Source: Chitinophagales bacterium
Lineage (GTDB): Bacteria > Bacteroidota > Bacteroidia > Chitinophagales > UBA10324
Length of the DNA stretch: 64,000 nucleotides
Direction: 5' to 3'
NCBI GenBank assembly: GCA_013816805.1
Contig: JACDDS010000001.1
Location: 18,501-82,500 of the forward strand
Shown here: in pieces, positions 26,153 to 35,235 of the stretch
Position numbering within the stretch: position 1 is the first letter of the stretch
How the letters are laid out: every line of letters begins with the position of its first letter
Notes under the pieces: generated by a model
Seen by the model: the letters and a program-made list of their open reading frames with translations, nothing else
Database searches by the model: none
What the model was told of the DNA's origin: nothing
Translations under genes and position numbers: made by a program

Positions 26153-27113
26153 ATATATATTTATTACAGGAGCTGCCGGTATGGTAGGCTCGCACTTAAT
26201 TGACCATTACAGGAGATTTCTCCCGAAAAAACAAATCATCGGTACCTGGTTTTCTCCCACCATTGACGTAAAAGATATTAAAGGGATATGTAACTCCAGG
26301 ATACTGGATGTAACCCATACCTGCAAAGTATTCGAGCTGATTAATAAGTTTCGGCCCGATAAAATTTTTCACCTTGCTGCTCAAAGCCTTCCTACCGTTT
26401 CCTGGCAAAAACCTATTGAAACCATTGAAGCAAATATGAATGGTACGGTGAACGTTTTTGAAGCGGTAAAAAAAATTCGTCTTCATAATCCAGACTACGA
26501 TCCAATGGTTGTGGTAGCCTGTTCCAGTGCGGAGTACGGTGCATCACTTACGCCTGAAAATTCTCCGGTAAAAGAAGACACTCCTTTACTACCACTGCAC
26601 CCTTACGGGGTGAGTAAGGTGGGGCAGGACTTGCTTTCATTCCAATATTTTCAGAATTTTAAGATTCGCTGTATAAGAGTGCGCATCTTCAATACAACAG
26701 GCGCCCGCAAAACCAATGATGTTACTTCAGATTTTGTAAAACGTGCATTCGATATTTCTAATGGATCTGAGAATAGTTTCCGCGTTGGAAATCTGGAAAC
26801 GAGGCGCGCCATCACCGATGTGCGTGATCTGGTTAAAGCACTAGTACTTCTTTCTGAAAAAGGTAAAGCCGGTGAGGTATATAATGTGAGCGGTGAAAAA
26901 GTATACCAGGTTATAGAAATAATTCCGCTTATTGAAAAAGCAATCAATGTTAAACTAAATGTGGAGGTAGCACAAGATCTATTAAGGCCAAGTGATGAGC
27001 CTATTATCTACGGTGACAGCAGCAAATTAAAAAGAGACACCGGGTGGCAGCAGCAATATTCTTTAGAAGAGACAATAAGTGACATGCTGCGGTATTTGAA
27101 AGAGAAAGTTTGA
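26142..27113 (+). CDS. GDP-mannose 4,6-dehydratase / GDP-deoxymannose reductase-like SDR
   Basis: A 323-residue extended SDR. Motifs are FITGAAGMVGSH (NAD(P) site), FHLAAQSLPTVSW, SSAEYG near residue 128, YGVSK (catalytic Tyr and Lys) and VGNLETRRAITDVRDLVKA, a block typical of the Gmd/Rmd group. It probably makes or reduces a GDP-4-keto-6-deoxymannose for the polysaccharide. Gmd proper is usually longer (about 345-370 residues), so the Rmd side is slightly favoured. It is the last intact gene of the 19.8-27.1 kb operon; a truncated T9SS fragment follows directly. Confidence 0.82.
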   Translation: MASEYIFITGAAGMVGSHLIDHYRRFLPKKQIIGTWFSPTIDVKDIKGICNSRILDVTHTCKVFELINKFRPDKIFHLAAQSLPTVSWQKPIETIEANMNGTVNVFEAVKKIRLHNPDYDPMVVVACSSAEYGASLTPENSPVKEDTPLLPLHPYGVSKVGQDLLSFQYFQNFKIRCIRVRIFNTTGARKTNDVTSDFVKRAFDISNGSENSFRVGNLETRRAITDVRDLVKALVLLSEKGKAGEVYNVSGEKVYQVIEIIPLIEKAINVKLNVEVAQDLLRPSDEPIIYGDSSKLKRDTGWQQQYSLEETISDMLRYLKEKV

Positions 27114-27783
27114 TAGAATATACAGTAACAGCTTCACCGACGCATACTACGACATATCAACTTTTTTCCATGAGAATTAATTTAAATGAGAATGGTTGCT
27201 GTGCTGTAGAATCTGAAAGAATAAATGTATTTGATCTTCCGCAAATTGATGGTCCTACTTCTGTCAATTCTGGAGCTACCGTAATGCTGTCTTTAGTGGA
27301 CGGGTCTAAATACCCTGTTTCCACTACTTATGTTTGGAAATTAGGGAATAATATAGTTCAGCAAAGCGCACTGAATACTTATCAATTTACCGCTGGTCCA
27401 AGCACAGTAGGCACGTATACCGTAAAAGTTACCTTACCATCAAATTGTAATGAAAGTGCAGAATTAAAAATCAAACTCAATAGTGCTCGATTAAATGATT
27501 CAGCGAACAATGCTTTTCTCGGGAATTTTTATCTTTATCCAAATCCTGCCATTAATGCTGTTGCATTATCATTCTCGGGCAATGAATGGAATCAATCTTC
27601 AGAAGCATTTCTTCAGCTGTGCGATCCAAATGGAGTAATAATCTTTACCGAAATGGTTACTGCTAGTACAGATAGAAATACCATTTTGCATTTCCTTCAA
27701 ACATTATATCTGGCTTATATCATGTACGAATTGTGAAAAATAATAAGACCATTTCCAAACCTCTTCTAATTTTCAAACCATGA
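27110..27783 (+). pseudogene. 5'-truncated, frameshifted T9SS cargo gene
   Basis: The frame encodes only the C-terminal part of a large secreted protein: an Ig/PKD-like domain (GPTSVNSGATVMLSLVDG, STVGTYTVKVTLPSNC) and a sorting domain beginning LGNFYLYPNPAINAVALSF. It has no signal peptide and begins directly at the end of the SDR gene. At the run CCATTTTGC (27681-27689) the frame breaks: adding one T restores FAFPSNIISGLYHVRIVKNN and a normal sorting-domain end at TGA 27781-27783, which overlaps the ATG of the next gene. It is therefore both truncated and frameshifted, or the frameshift is a homopolymer sequencing error. Confidence 0.75.
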
Positions 27784-29090
27784 AAATCAAGTGCTCAATA
27801 TCCCTTGTGATACTGATGAATCTTTTTTACGCTCAAGTTATATTGGGTCAGGTTTGGAGACCTTTAGATCAGGGTCTTAATAATACGGTTTTTGCGATGT
27901 GTGTAGATTCTCAAAATAATCAATTATATGTAGGAGGTCATTTTACTAAGGCAGGAAGTATAAAAGTGCAAAACCTATCCATTTGGGATGGCAATACTTG
28001 GCTTAATGCTCCTGACATGCAAGACCAGGTAAATGCTCTTATTTATTTCAAAGGCCATATATATGTGGCTTTAGATAATGGTTGGGTTGGATATATCCAG
28101 GATAATGATTTTGTAATAGCCGGTACTTTTGACAATTATGTAAGCTGTTTTGCTCTTTATAAAGATACCTTATATGCTGGAGGGCACTTTACAACAGCTT
28201 ACGGTTTTTTTGGTGAGGATGACAGGGAGGTAAATCACATTGCAAGGTTTGATAGTATTGGAAGATGGGTTTCATTGGGGAAAGGCGTTACGGGTCCAAT
28301 AGATCCGGAGGTAGAAGCTATGCATGAGTATAATGGTGATTTAGTTGCGGGCGGATTCTTTAATATGGCCGGAGATAGTGCTGTAAAAAATATCGCACGC
28401 TGGGATGGAACGAATTGGCGTCCCATGAAGAAAGGCTTATATGATCCAGATAATGAGTACTCAGCTTACGTTGATGCGATGGATACCTTTCAAGGCAAAT
28501 TAGTCGTAGGTGGTGAATTTCACCAGGCTGGTTCAATTCCATGCCATAGTCTTGCCACTTGGTCAGGCGAGTCATGGGATACATTAGAATATGTTGTAAC
28601 AAATTCGGTAAGGACAATTTATAGTTCATTCGGTAATTTATATGTTTCAGGAATTATTGATGATGGGCTATCCGCGTGGAATGGCGTTAACTGGTACCAG
28701 CTGAACTGGGGTGGCGCGGGAGATATTTTTTCATTCAGAACTTTCCAAGGCCATATATACGCAGGAGGCGGATTTTATCAATTAAAAGATAGTTTAAATG
28801 AAATAGCATATCTTGACTATGCGACTTCTGCTGGTTCCATTGTGTCTGATGAATCGTTTTTACTCTTTCCTAATCCTGTAAGCGGTAAACTCATCATTAA
28901 TTATAACATTAGTCAGCCCGCTCAGCTTTTACTTAGTGATCCATATGGAAGAACTCTCAAATCATTTACGATATCTCCAGCCTCTAAAAACGAAGTCATT
29001 GATGTACATAATCTTGCCAGTGGAATGTATTTAGTTGCTCTGCAGTCGGCAGGAAAGCGAATCAGTCAAAGGGTAATGGTGGTACGATAG
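27780..29090 (+). CDS. Secreted T9SS cargo protein with beta-propeller-like repeats
   Basis: A 436-residue protein with a signal peptide (MKIKCSISLVILMNLFYAQV, cleavage after ILGQ). The body has about six repeats built on LYVGGHFTKAG / LVAGGFFNMAGD / LVVGGEFHQAGS strands, each followed by an xxIxxWDGxxW strand, a Bacteroidota galactose-oxidase/propeller-like pattern. The C-terminus is a canonical sorting domain (LFPNPVSGKLIINYN, DPYGRTLKSF, LASGMYLVAL). Its ATG overlaps the stop of the restored upstream frame. Ligand unknown. Confidence 0.82.
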   Translation: MKIKCSISLVILMNLFYAQVILGQVWRPLDQGLNNTVFAMCVDSQNNQLYVGGHFTKAGSIKVQNLSIWDGNTWLNAPDMQDQVNALIYFKGHIYVALDNGWVGYIQDNDFVIAGTFDNYVSCFALYKDTLYAGGHFTTAYGFFGEDDREVNHIARFDSIGRWVSLGKGVTGPIDPEVEAMHEYNGDLVAGGFFNMAGDSAVKNIARWDGTNWRPMKKGLYDPDNEYSAYVDAMDTFQGKLVVGGEFHQAGSIPCHSLATWSGESWDTLEYVVTNSVRTIYSSFGNLYVSGIIDDGLSAWNGVNWYQLNWGGAGDIFSFRTFQGHIYAGGGFYQLKDSLNEIAYLDYATSAGSIVSDESFLLFPNPVSGKLIINYNISQPAQLLLSDPYGRTLKSFTISPASKNEVIDVHNLASGMYLVALQSAGKRISQRVMVVR

Positions 29091-29166
29091 TAATATAGCA
29101 TGGTGGATTAAGTAAGTTATCTAAGATATATTTGAAAGAGAAAAGTTTATAGATTCGCGTTCTTCG

Positions 29167-29535
29167 ATGAACGGATTGATAACCATTGTTTTCTTGGTGA
29201 TTGCAAAAGTCTTTATGACTCTCGCATGGTATGGTCATTTAAAAGCTTTAAGAGTATAACTGGTTTGCTGCATTACCACTGATTATAGTTATTCTTATAA
29301 GCTGGGGCATTGCATTTATTGAATATTGTTTCCAGGTGCCGGCAAACAGAATGGGCTTTAAAGAGAATGGAGGTCCTTTTACTTTGATGCAGTTAAAAGT
29401 TATTCAGGAAGTAATAACCCTTGTGGTCTTTACGATATTTACTCTTATTTTTTTAAAAATGAAACATTAAAATGGAATCATCTTGTGGGTTTTGGATTCC
29501 TTATTTTATCAGTATATTTTATTTTCAGGAAATAA
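29167..29535 (+). pseudogene. DUF486 (DMT-like) membrane protein gene with two compensating frameshifts
   Basis: Read over three frame segments, the region encodes a small four-helix protein of the DUF486 family: MNGLITIVFLVIAKVFMTLA to 29257, then YNWFAALPLIIVILISWGIA and FCFQVPANRMGFKENGG-type text (29255-29467), then NETLKWNHLVGFGFLILSVY to the stop at 29533-29535. The first shift lies at 29250-29257, the second in the T/A run near 29446-29458. Total length is 123 codons, right for the family, and the two shifts cancel. It is a recent pseudogene or carries sequencing errors. The gap 29091-29623 holds nothing else. Confidence 0.8.
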
Positions 29536-29623
29536 TTTAAGCACGAGTTTTTAAACTTCTACAATAATCACTTCCGAAATCTTTTTATCTTAATAGAATT
29601 ATTAACCGGTAACCAGCAGCACA

Positions 29624-30052
29624 ATGAAAGTAAATGATATTTTAAGGCGAAAGGGAAATTCTGTATATTCCATTACTCCCGGCACATCAGTTTACGATGC
29701 ATTGAAACTGATGGCGGAAAAAAACCTGGGTGGATTATTAGTGATGGAAAGTGAGCAGCTGGTAGGCATCTTTACAGAACGGGATTATGCCAGAAAAATA
29801 ATTCTGCTTGGCAGAGCTTCGAAGGACACGCTGATCCGTGACGTGATGACTGCCGAAGTGCGTACCATTACAAAGGATACGGAGATCGGTGAATGCATGC
29901 AGCTCATGACTAACAAAACCATTCGCCATTTGCCGGTTATGGAAGATGGAAAAGTTACGGGCATCATTTCCATTGGCGATGTGGTAAAGTTTATAATAGA
30001 AGAGCAGCAGGGAATTATTGAACATCTGCAGAGCTACATTGCAGGAACATGA
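29624..30052 (+). CDS. Two-CBS-domain protein
   Basis: A 142-residue protein made of two CBS motifs: residues about 10-60 (YSITPGTSVYDALKLMAEKN, VGIFTERDYARKI) and 75-130 (RTITKDTEIGECMQLMTNK, IRHLPVMEDGKVTGIISIGD). Such stand-alone pairs bind adenosyl ligands such as AMP, ATP or SAM and act as energy sensors for a partner protein. The FTERD and SIGDV motifs that close each ligand site are present. There is no fused catalytic domain and no obvious partner next to it. Confidence 0.9.
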   Translation: MKVNDILRRKGNSVYSITPGTSVYDALKLMAEKNLGGLLVMESEQLVGIFTERDYARKIILLGRASKDTLIRDVMTAEVRTITKDTEIGECMQLMTNKTIRHLPVMEDGKVTGIISIGDVVKFIIEEQQGIIEHLQSYIAGT

Positions 30053-30156
30053 CCTTGCACTTTCAGCTAATTTAATATCATAATAGGTTTCCTCCATACA
30101 AGAAAACTGTGCTTGTAGACCATAGCGGATTTTAGTAACTACAAGATCAATATTTC

Positions 30157-30164
30157 TACATTTG
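30157..30164 (+). promoter_or_regulatory. Bacteroidota -7 element TACATTTG before sulfotransferase 7
   Basis: An exact TAnnTTTG match 27 bases before the ATG at 30191, giving this gene its own transcription start apart from the main cluster. Confidence 0.5.
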
Positions 30165-30190
30165 CCACCTTTTAATTTATAGAACTGGTA

Positions 30191-31192
30191 ATGGCGTTCA
30201 TTTTTGTAGTTGGAAACAGCCGAAGCGGCACCACTATGATGGGTCGCATCCTGAACAACCATTCAAGGATCCATACATTTCCCGAGCTCCATTTCTTCGA
30301 ACAATTATGGTCAGGTAAAGACAAGGATAAAATACTGTCTGCAGATCAGGCAGTAAAGCTTGCAACTACATTGCTCAATATTTCTGATAAAGGATATTTT
30401 GCAGTGCGGGAACCAGCAAAATACAGCGTTGAAGCCCAGCAGCTGACCAATAATCTCCAAGATGAAAAACTTACAGCTGCAAAAGTTTTTGCATCGGTTA
30501 TAGTACATGAGGCAAGGAAGAACCATAAAGAATTTCCATGCGATCAAACACCTCAGAATGTCTTTTACATTCCGGAGATTTTAAATGCATTTCCTGATTC
30601 GCGAATCATTAATATGGTTCGCGATCCGCGCGATGTGCTGTTATCTCAAAAAAGAAAATGGAAAAGAAGGTTCCTCGGCGGCAAGCATGCTACCTGGTAT
30701 GAAACCATCCGCGCCTGGACAAATTATCATCCTATTACTATCAGCAAGCTCTGGAATTCGGCAGTAAAGTCTGGTGATAGTACTAAAGATGAACGCTTAT
30801 TAACGGTTCGTTTTGAGAACCTTTTAAAGAATTCCGATAACACTATTGAGCAGGTTTGCGAGTTTATTGGAATCGATTTTTCTATTGCGCTTAAGGAAGT
30901 GCCGCAAATAGGATCTTCAAGCGGAATGGATAAAAAGGATGTGAAAGGAATAAACTCATCCCGGGCGCAGAGCTGGTTAAAAGGAGGACTGAATAAGACT
31001 GAGATCTGGTTTTGTCAGCGACTATGTAAGGAACATATGCAGCAATACGGATATCGGGCAGAGAGTATTGTGGCGAATCCTTTCTTCGTAGTTGGTTATT
31101 ATCTCCTTTTTCCTGTTAAGCTGGGATTCGCTTTTTTACTGAATCTGCACCGTATGAAAAATATTGCCGAAACAATCCGGAAGCGCTTGTGA
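30191..31192 (+). CDS. Sulfotransferase 7, of a different subfamily
   Basis: A 333-residue protein of the Sulfotransfer_3-like group. FIFVVGNSRSGTTMMGRIL is the PAPS loop right at the N-terminus, INMVRDPRDVLLSQKRKWK the 3'-phosphate motif, and the SRAQSWLKGGLNKTEIWF region is typical of this group, distinct from the RDLSxW copies upstream. A hydrophobic stretch near the C-terminus (FFVVGYYLLFPVKLGFAFLL) may be a membrane anchor, unlike the other six. It is separated from the main cluster by decayed genes and a CBS gene. Confidence 0.87.
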   Translation: MAFIFVVGNSRSGTTMMGRILNNHSRIHTFPELHFFEQLWSGKDKDKILSADQAVKLATTLLNISDKGYFAVREPAKYSVEAQQLTNNLQDEKLTAAKVFASVIVHEARKNHKEFPCDQTPQNVFYIPEILNAFPDSRIINMVRDPRDVLLSQKRKWKRRFLGGKHATWYETIRAWTNYHPITISKLWNSAVKSGDSTKDERLLTVRFENLLKNSDNTIEQVCEFIGIDFSIALKEVPQIGSSSGMDKKDVKGINSSRAQSWLKGGLNKTEIWFCQRLCKEHMQQYGYRAESIVANPFFVVGYYLLFPVKLGFAFLLNLHRMKNIAETIRKRL

Positions 31193-31194
31193 AG

Positions 31195-31422
31195 TCAAAG
31201 ACCCTCTTCTATAAAGTGCGGTCCCATCACTTCAATCAGGAATATAAGGATGAAAACCATTCCTGATAAAAATAATCCTAGTGCAAAGGCAATGCGATCC
31301 GCCTTGATTCCCATAAAACGGAAATGCTTATCATTCACTTTATTTTTTCCGTAAAAAGTAACAATACCTGTTATAACTAATACAAGCCCTGAGACAAGAA
31401 TAAAAATGGTGTAAGCTTTCAT
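31195..31422 (-). CDS. Small two-helix membrane protein, unknown
   Basis: A 75-residue product with two hydrophobic helices (IFILVSGLVLVITGIVTFYG and IAFALGLFLSGMVFILIFLI) joined by a charged loop (KNKVNDKHFRFMGIKADR). The shape resembles small two-helix membrane proteins including some annotated immunity proteins, but similarity by eye is too weak to name it. It lies tail to tail with sulfotransferase 7, two bases apart. Coding status is supported by codon usage and the helix-loop-helix pattern only. Confidence 0.55.
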   Translation of the reverse strand: MKAYTIFILVSGLVLVITGIVTFYGKNKVNDKHFRFMGIKADRIAFALGLFLSGMVFILIFLIEVMGPHFIEEGL

Positions 31423-31582
31423 AGGTTATCACAATGGGATTTATAACATAAGATCACCCTTTGATCAAATGCAAAGTAATTTTATAACGTTAAAATAATG
31501 TTATATAAAGGTGTATTTGTTTTTGAATAGCCATATTCTTAGAGTATAATAGACCCATTGCCGGAAAAATATTCCTGCTCTA

Positions 31583-31613
31583 TTGGATAAACAGAAACCT
31601 TATTATACCTTTG
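31583..31613 (+). promoter_or_regulatory. Promoter of the S10 operon (TTG-N20-TACCTTTG)
   Basis: A -33 TTG at 31583-31585 is followed after exactly 20 bases by TACCTTTG (31606-31613), an exact TAnnTTTG. It is the best-matching promoter of the window and lies 29 bases before the rpsJ ATG, which excludes the upstream TTG as the rpsJ start. Confidence 0.75.
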
Positions 31614-31642
31614 CCATCCCTTTTTTAAAGCTCATTGAAATA

Positions 31643-31948
31643 ATGGCACAGAGAATTAGAATTAAATTGCTTTCGTATGACCACTCACTGGTAGATAAGA
31701 GCTGTGAGAAAATTGTAAAAACTGTGCGAAGTACCGGTGCGGTAGTGGCAGGACCAATTCCCTTACCCACTGAAACAAAAGTATTTACTGTTTTGCGCTC
31801 GCCGCACGTTAATAAAAAAGCAAGGGAACAATTTAAACTCTGTACCTACAAGCGGTTGCTTGACATTTACACCTCATCATCCAAAACGGTGGATGCGCTA
31901 AGCAAATTAGAACTGCCCAGTGGTGTTGAAATAAACATTAAAGGATAA
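31643..31948 (+). CDS. rpsJ: 30S ribosomal protein S10
   Basis: The 101-residue product starts [20 protein letters not shown] and carries the GPIPLPT loop and [16 protein letters not shown] segment of S10. It binds the 3' domain of 16S rRNA and, as NusE, also joins antitermination complexes. It is the first gene of the cluster; rpsL, rpsG and fusA are not upstream, so the str and S10 units are separated in this genome. Confidence 0.97.
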   Translation: MAQRIRIKLLSYDHSLVDKSCEKIVKTVRSTGAVVAGPIPLPTETKVFTVLRSPHVNKKAREQFKLCTYKRLLDIYTSSSKTVDALSKLELPSGVEINIKG

Positions 31949-31969
31949 CAATTAAATATCGACACCATA

Positions 31970-32587
31970 ATGAAAGGTATTATAGGGAAAAAAGTAGGCA
32001 TGACCAGCTACTTCGATGAAGGTGGCAAAAGCATTTCATGCACCCTTATTGAAGCGGGTCCTTGTGTAGTTACTCAGGTTAAGACTAATGATAGCGACGG
32101 TTATAATGCCGTTCAACTGGGTTACGATACTAAAAAGGACAAAAACACTACTAAGCCGCTGAAAAGCCATTTTGCCAAAGCAGGCAGTCCTGCCAAAAAG
32201 AAGGTTATTGAGATGCGGGATTTTGAGATCCAAAAAAGTCCTGGCGATACTGTAACAGTGGAAATTTTTGAGCAAGGAGAAAAAGTCAATATTACGGGAA
32301 CTTCCAAGGGGAAAGGATTTCAGGGTGTAGTAAAGCGTCATGGATTTCATGGTGTTGGAGGTAGTTCTCATGGCCAGCATGACCGCAACAGGGCACCTGG
32401 TTCATTAGGTGGATCCTCATATCCTGCACGGGTTTTTAAAGGATTGCGGATGGCGGGAAGAGATGGCGGCAAAACGATTAAGATTCGCAATGTTTCGGTA
32501 TTAAAAATCTTGCCGGATCAGAACCTTATCGTGGTGAACGGATGTGTTCCGGGACCGAAAGGTTCTTATGTTATCATTAAGAAATAA
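31970..32587 (+). CDS. rplC: 50S ribosomal protein L3
   Basis: A 205-residue L3 with the N-terminal [12 protein letters not shown] and the central extension motif [12 protein letters not shown] followed by [13 protein letters not shown], which reaches toward the peptidyl-transferase centre. At the loop position where E. coli has the methylated Gln, the reading is GlyGlySerSer, so that modification is not expected. It lies 21 bases after rpsJ. Confidence 0.97.
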   Translation: MKGIIGKKVGMTSYFDEGGKSISCTLIEAGPCVVTQVKTNDSDGYNAVQLGYDTKKDKNTTKPLKSHFAKAGSPAKKKVIEMRDFEIQKSPGDTVTVEIFEQGEKVNITGTSKGKGFQGVVKRHGFHGVGGSSHGQHDRNRAPGSLGGSSYPARVFKGLRMAGRDGGKTIKIRNVSVLKILPDQNLIVVNGCVPGPKGSYVIIKK

Positions 32588-32610
32588 CCGATTCTTTAAA
32601 GTATAAGAGC

Positions 32611-33243
32611 ATGAAAGTGGAAGTACTCAAAATGGATGGAAACAAGGCAGGCAGAAGCATCGATTTGCCAGATACTCATTTTGGTATTGAGCCTAACGAT
32701 CATGCCATCTATTTAGCCGTAAAGCAGTTTCTTGCAAACCAGCGCCAGGGAACCCATAAGGCAAAAGAGAAATCTGAAGTATCCGGGTCTACCCGCAAGC
32801 TGCATAAGCAAAAGGGTACTGGCGGGGCAAGAAAGGGCAGCATAAAAAATCCTCTTTACACAGGTGGTGGAAGAATCTTTGGTCCCCGACCGAGGGATTA
32901 CAGTTTTAAGTTGAATAAAAAAGTAAAGGATCTTGCTAAAAAATCTGCACTCAGTTATAAAGCTAAGGATAACGGAATTGCAGTAATAGAAGATTTTCAA
33001 CTGCAGGACCATAAAACAAAAGAGTATTTCCGCATTCTTAAAAATTTAGGAGTGGCGGAAAAGAAAATTATTCTGGTGATCGGTGAGGCCAGTAATAATT
33101 TGAAGCTAGCAAGCCGCAACCTGTCAAAATGTAAAATTTCAACGGTAAAAGATTTGAATACCTATGAGATTTTAAATGCTGGTACATTGCTATTTGTCGA
33201 AAGCAGTTTGAAACAATTTGAATCGACTAACGAAGTAAATTGA
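32611..33243 (+). CDS. rplD: 50S ribosomal protein L4
   Basis: A 210-residue L4. The extended loop that lines the exit tunnel is visible as KLHKQKGTGGARKGS...GGGRIFGPRPRDY (about residues 68-100). In E. coli L4 represses its own operon through the S10 leader; the leader here is only about 20 bases, so that control is unlikely to be conserved. Confidence 0.97.
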   Translation: MKVEVLKMDGNKAGRSIDLPDTHFGIEPNDHAIYLAVKQFLANQRQGTHKAKEKSEVSGSTRKLHKQKGTGGARKGSIKNPLYTGGGRIFGPRPRDYSFKLNKKVKDLAKKSALSYKAKDNGIAVIEDFQLQDHKTKEYFRILKNLGVAEKKIILVIGEASNNLKLASRNLSKCKISTVKDLNTYEILNAGTLLFVESSLKQFESTNEVN

Positions 33244-33250
33244 AACAACC

Positions 33251-33544
33251 ATGGTAGATGTACTGATTAAACCACTAATTTCTGAGAAGATGAATCTGAT
33301 TACTCAGAAGCTGAATAAAGTGGGCTTTCTTGTTTCAAAAGACGCAAATAAGATTCAAATAAAAAGCGCTGTAGAAAAGATGTACGGCGTTACCGTAAAA
33401 GGTGTGGCAACGGCCGTAAACCCGGGTAAGTTAACACAACGACACACCAAGACCGGAAGCAGTAAGGGTATGAAAAGCTCTTATAAAAAAGCATATGTTA
33501 CGCTGGCAAAAGGGGAAGCAATTGATTTTTATGCTAATGTGTAG
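33251..33544 (+). CDS. rplW: 50S ribosomal protein L23
   Basis: A 97-residue L23 beginning DVLIKPLISEKMN, the conserved N-terminal segment, with the ANKIQIKSAVEKMYGV helix-strand. L23 forms the docking site for trigger factor and SRP at the tunnel exit. It starts seven bases after rplD. Confidence 0.97.
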   Translation: MVDVLIKPLISEKMNLITQKLNKVGFLVSKDANKIQIKSAVEKMYGVTVKGVATAVNPGKLTQRHTKTGSSKGMKSSYKKAYVTLAKGEAIDFYANV

Positions 33545-33583
33545 TGAAGTATAATATTACGATCAGGGAATAAATAGTATATA

Positions 33584-34408
33584 ATGGCAGTACGAAAATT
33601 TAATCCGGTTACGCCGGGAACAAGGTTTAGAATCATTAACTCATTTTCAGAACTCACTTCGGATACACCTGAAAAAAGCTTATTGGTTCCGGCAAAGAAA
33701 AGCGGCGGTCGAAACAGCTCCGGGCGTCGTGCTATGCGATATATCGGAGGTGGTCATAAGCAAATGTATCGCCTGATAGACTTTAAACGCGATAAACAGG
33801 GTGTTCCAGCCAAGGTGCAGTCCATTGAATATGATCCAAATCGTTCCGCATTTATTGCTTTGCTTCATTATGTTGATGGTGATAAAAAATACATTCTTGC
33901 TCCACAGGGTTTAAAAGTTGGTCAAACACTTTTATCCGGTAGCGATGCCCCTCCTGAAATTGGAAATGCATTATTTTTAAAAGACATTCCTTTAGGTACC
34001 ATAATTCATAACATAGAGTTACATCCTGGCAAAGGCGCCGCAATGGTGCGTAGCGCAGGTGCAAATGCACAGCTTAGCGCAAAAGAGGGAAAATTTGCAA
34101 TAATAAAATTGCCTTCCGGCGAAAACCGCATGGTGTTGGCCACCTGTATGGCTACCATTGGCTCAGCATCAAATCCTGACCATATTCTAGAAACATCAGG
34201 AAAAGCAGGCCGCACAAGATGGAAAGGAACACGTCCGCGTAACCGTGGAGTGGCAATGAATCCGGTTGATCACCCTATGGGAGGCGGTGAAGGAAAAGCA
34301 TCTGGAGGCCATCCGCGCTCCAGAAAGGGTTTATTAGCGAAGGGTTTAAAAACACGCCATCCTAAAAATCCATCCAGTAAATACATTATTAGTAAAAGAA
34401 AGAAATAA
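33584..34408 (+). CDS. rplB: 50S ribosomal protein L2
   Basis: A 274-residue L2 with [18 protein letters not shown] in the N-terminal rRNA-binding part and [20 protein letters not shown] in the C-terminal loop that approaches the peptidyl-transferase centre. The Met in HPMGGG, where E. coli has a second His, is the Bacteroidota form. It is essential for subunit joining and peptidyl transfer. Confidence 0.97.
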   Translation: MAVRKFNPVTPGTRFRIINSFSELTSDTPEKSLLVPAKKSGGRNSSGRRAMRYIGGGHKQMYRLIDFKRDKQGVPAKVQSIEYDPNRSAFIALLHYVDGDKKYILAPQGLKVGQTLLSGSDAPPEIGNALFLKDIPLGTIIHNIELHPGKGAAMVRSAGANAQLSAKEGKFAIIKLPSGENRMVLATCMATIGSASNPDHILETSGKAGRTRWKGTRPRNRGVAMNPVDHPMGGGEGKASGGHPRSRKGLLAKGLKTRHPKNPSSKYIISKRKK

Positions 34409-34443
34409 TAAAATACATCCGTAAAGGATAACTTATTTTAAGT

Positions 34444-34716
34444 ATGAGCAGAAGCATTAAAAAAGGACCATATGTCGACCATTCCCTTCAGCAAAAGGTT
34501 GATAAATTGAGCCAATCCGGAAGAAAGACGGTTATTAAAACATGGTCACGGCGGTCCACTATTACACCGGAATTTGTGGGTCATACTTTTGCAGTCCATA
34601 ATGGAAATAAGTTTATTCCTATTTATGTAAGTGAAAATATGGTAGGTCATAAATTAGGTGAATTTGCTCCTACCAGGAATTTTAAAGGTCATTCATCTAA
34701 AAAAATTGTTGCTTAA
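34444..34716 (+). CDS. rpsS: 30S ribosomal protein S19
   Basis: A 90-residue S19 with [19 protein letters not shown] at the start and [20 protein letters not shown] as the conserved core. It binds the 16S head together with S13. It ends ten bases before the rplV start. Confidence 0.97.
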   Translation: MSRSIKKGPYVDHSLQQKVDKLSQSGRKTVIKTWSRRSTITPEFVGHTFAVHNGNKFIPIYVSENMVGHKLGEFAPTRNFKGHSSKKIVA

Positions 34717-34726
34717 AATTCGAGAC

Positions 34727-35209
34727 ATGGCGGAAGCTAAAGCTGTATTAAGAAACTGCCAATCATCACCGCGTAAAATGCGGTATGTGGCTGATGTAGT
34801 TCGGGGCATGAATGCAGAGAAAGCACTTTACATGCTTCAGTATAATGCGAAGCATGCTTCAAAGGATATAGGAAAATTACTGCGTTCGGCAATTGACAAC
34901 TGGGAGAAGCAAAATGAAGGTACCCGCGTAGAAGATGCTCAGCTTATTGTAAAAACGGTCTTTGTAGATGGAGGCAAAATGTTGAAACGATGGCTGCCTG
35001 CGCCACACGGAAGAGCATATAAAAAACGTAAACGATCTAACCACGTTACCATTATCGTTGATTCGAAAATGGTGTTAATACCTGAAGATAAGGGGGGAAA
35101 ATCCGTTCCGGAAACCGCCGTAGCAGATAGCAGCAGTGCCGGGGTTAACACCACACCGAAAAAGTCACGGCGAAGAAGGAAAAAGGAAATTGAAACAGTG
35201 GCATCATAA
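34727..35209 (+). CDS. rplV: 50S ribosomal protein L22 with basic C-terminal tail
   Basis: A 160-residue L22; the core (AVLRNCQSSPRKMRYVADVV to APHGRAYKKRKRSNHVTIIV) is about 115 residues and is followed by a 45-residue Lys/Arg-rich tail not present in E. coli. The ATG at 34727 is chosen; the longer frame overlaps rpsS and adds unrelated residues. The beta-hairpin of L22 lines the exit tunnel and is a site of macrolide-resistance changes. Confidence 0.96.
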   Translation: MAEAKAVLRNCQSSPRKMRYVADVVRGMNAEKALYMLQYNAKHASKDIGKLLRSAIDNWEKQNEGTRVEDAQLIVKTVFVDGGKMLKRWLPAPHGRAYKKRKRSNHVTIIVDSKMVLIPEDKGGKSVPETAVADSSSAGVNTTPKKSRRRRKKEIETVAS

Positions 35210-35235
35210 TTAAAACACGCAACGAATAATATCAA

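Noticed and set aside
31195..31422. Immunity-protein (Imm17-like) assignment for the two-helix protein
   Set aside because: The helix-loop-helix shape is similar but there is no toxin gene nearby and no diagnostic motif; left as unknown.
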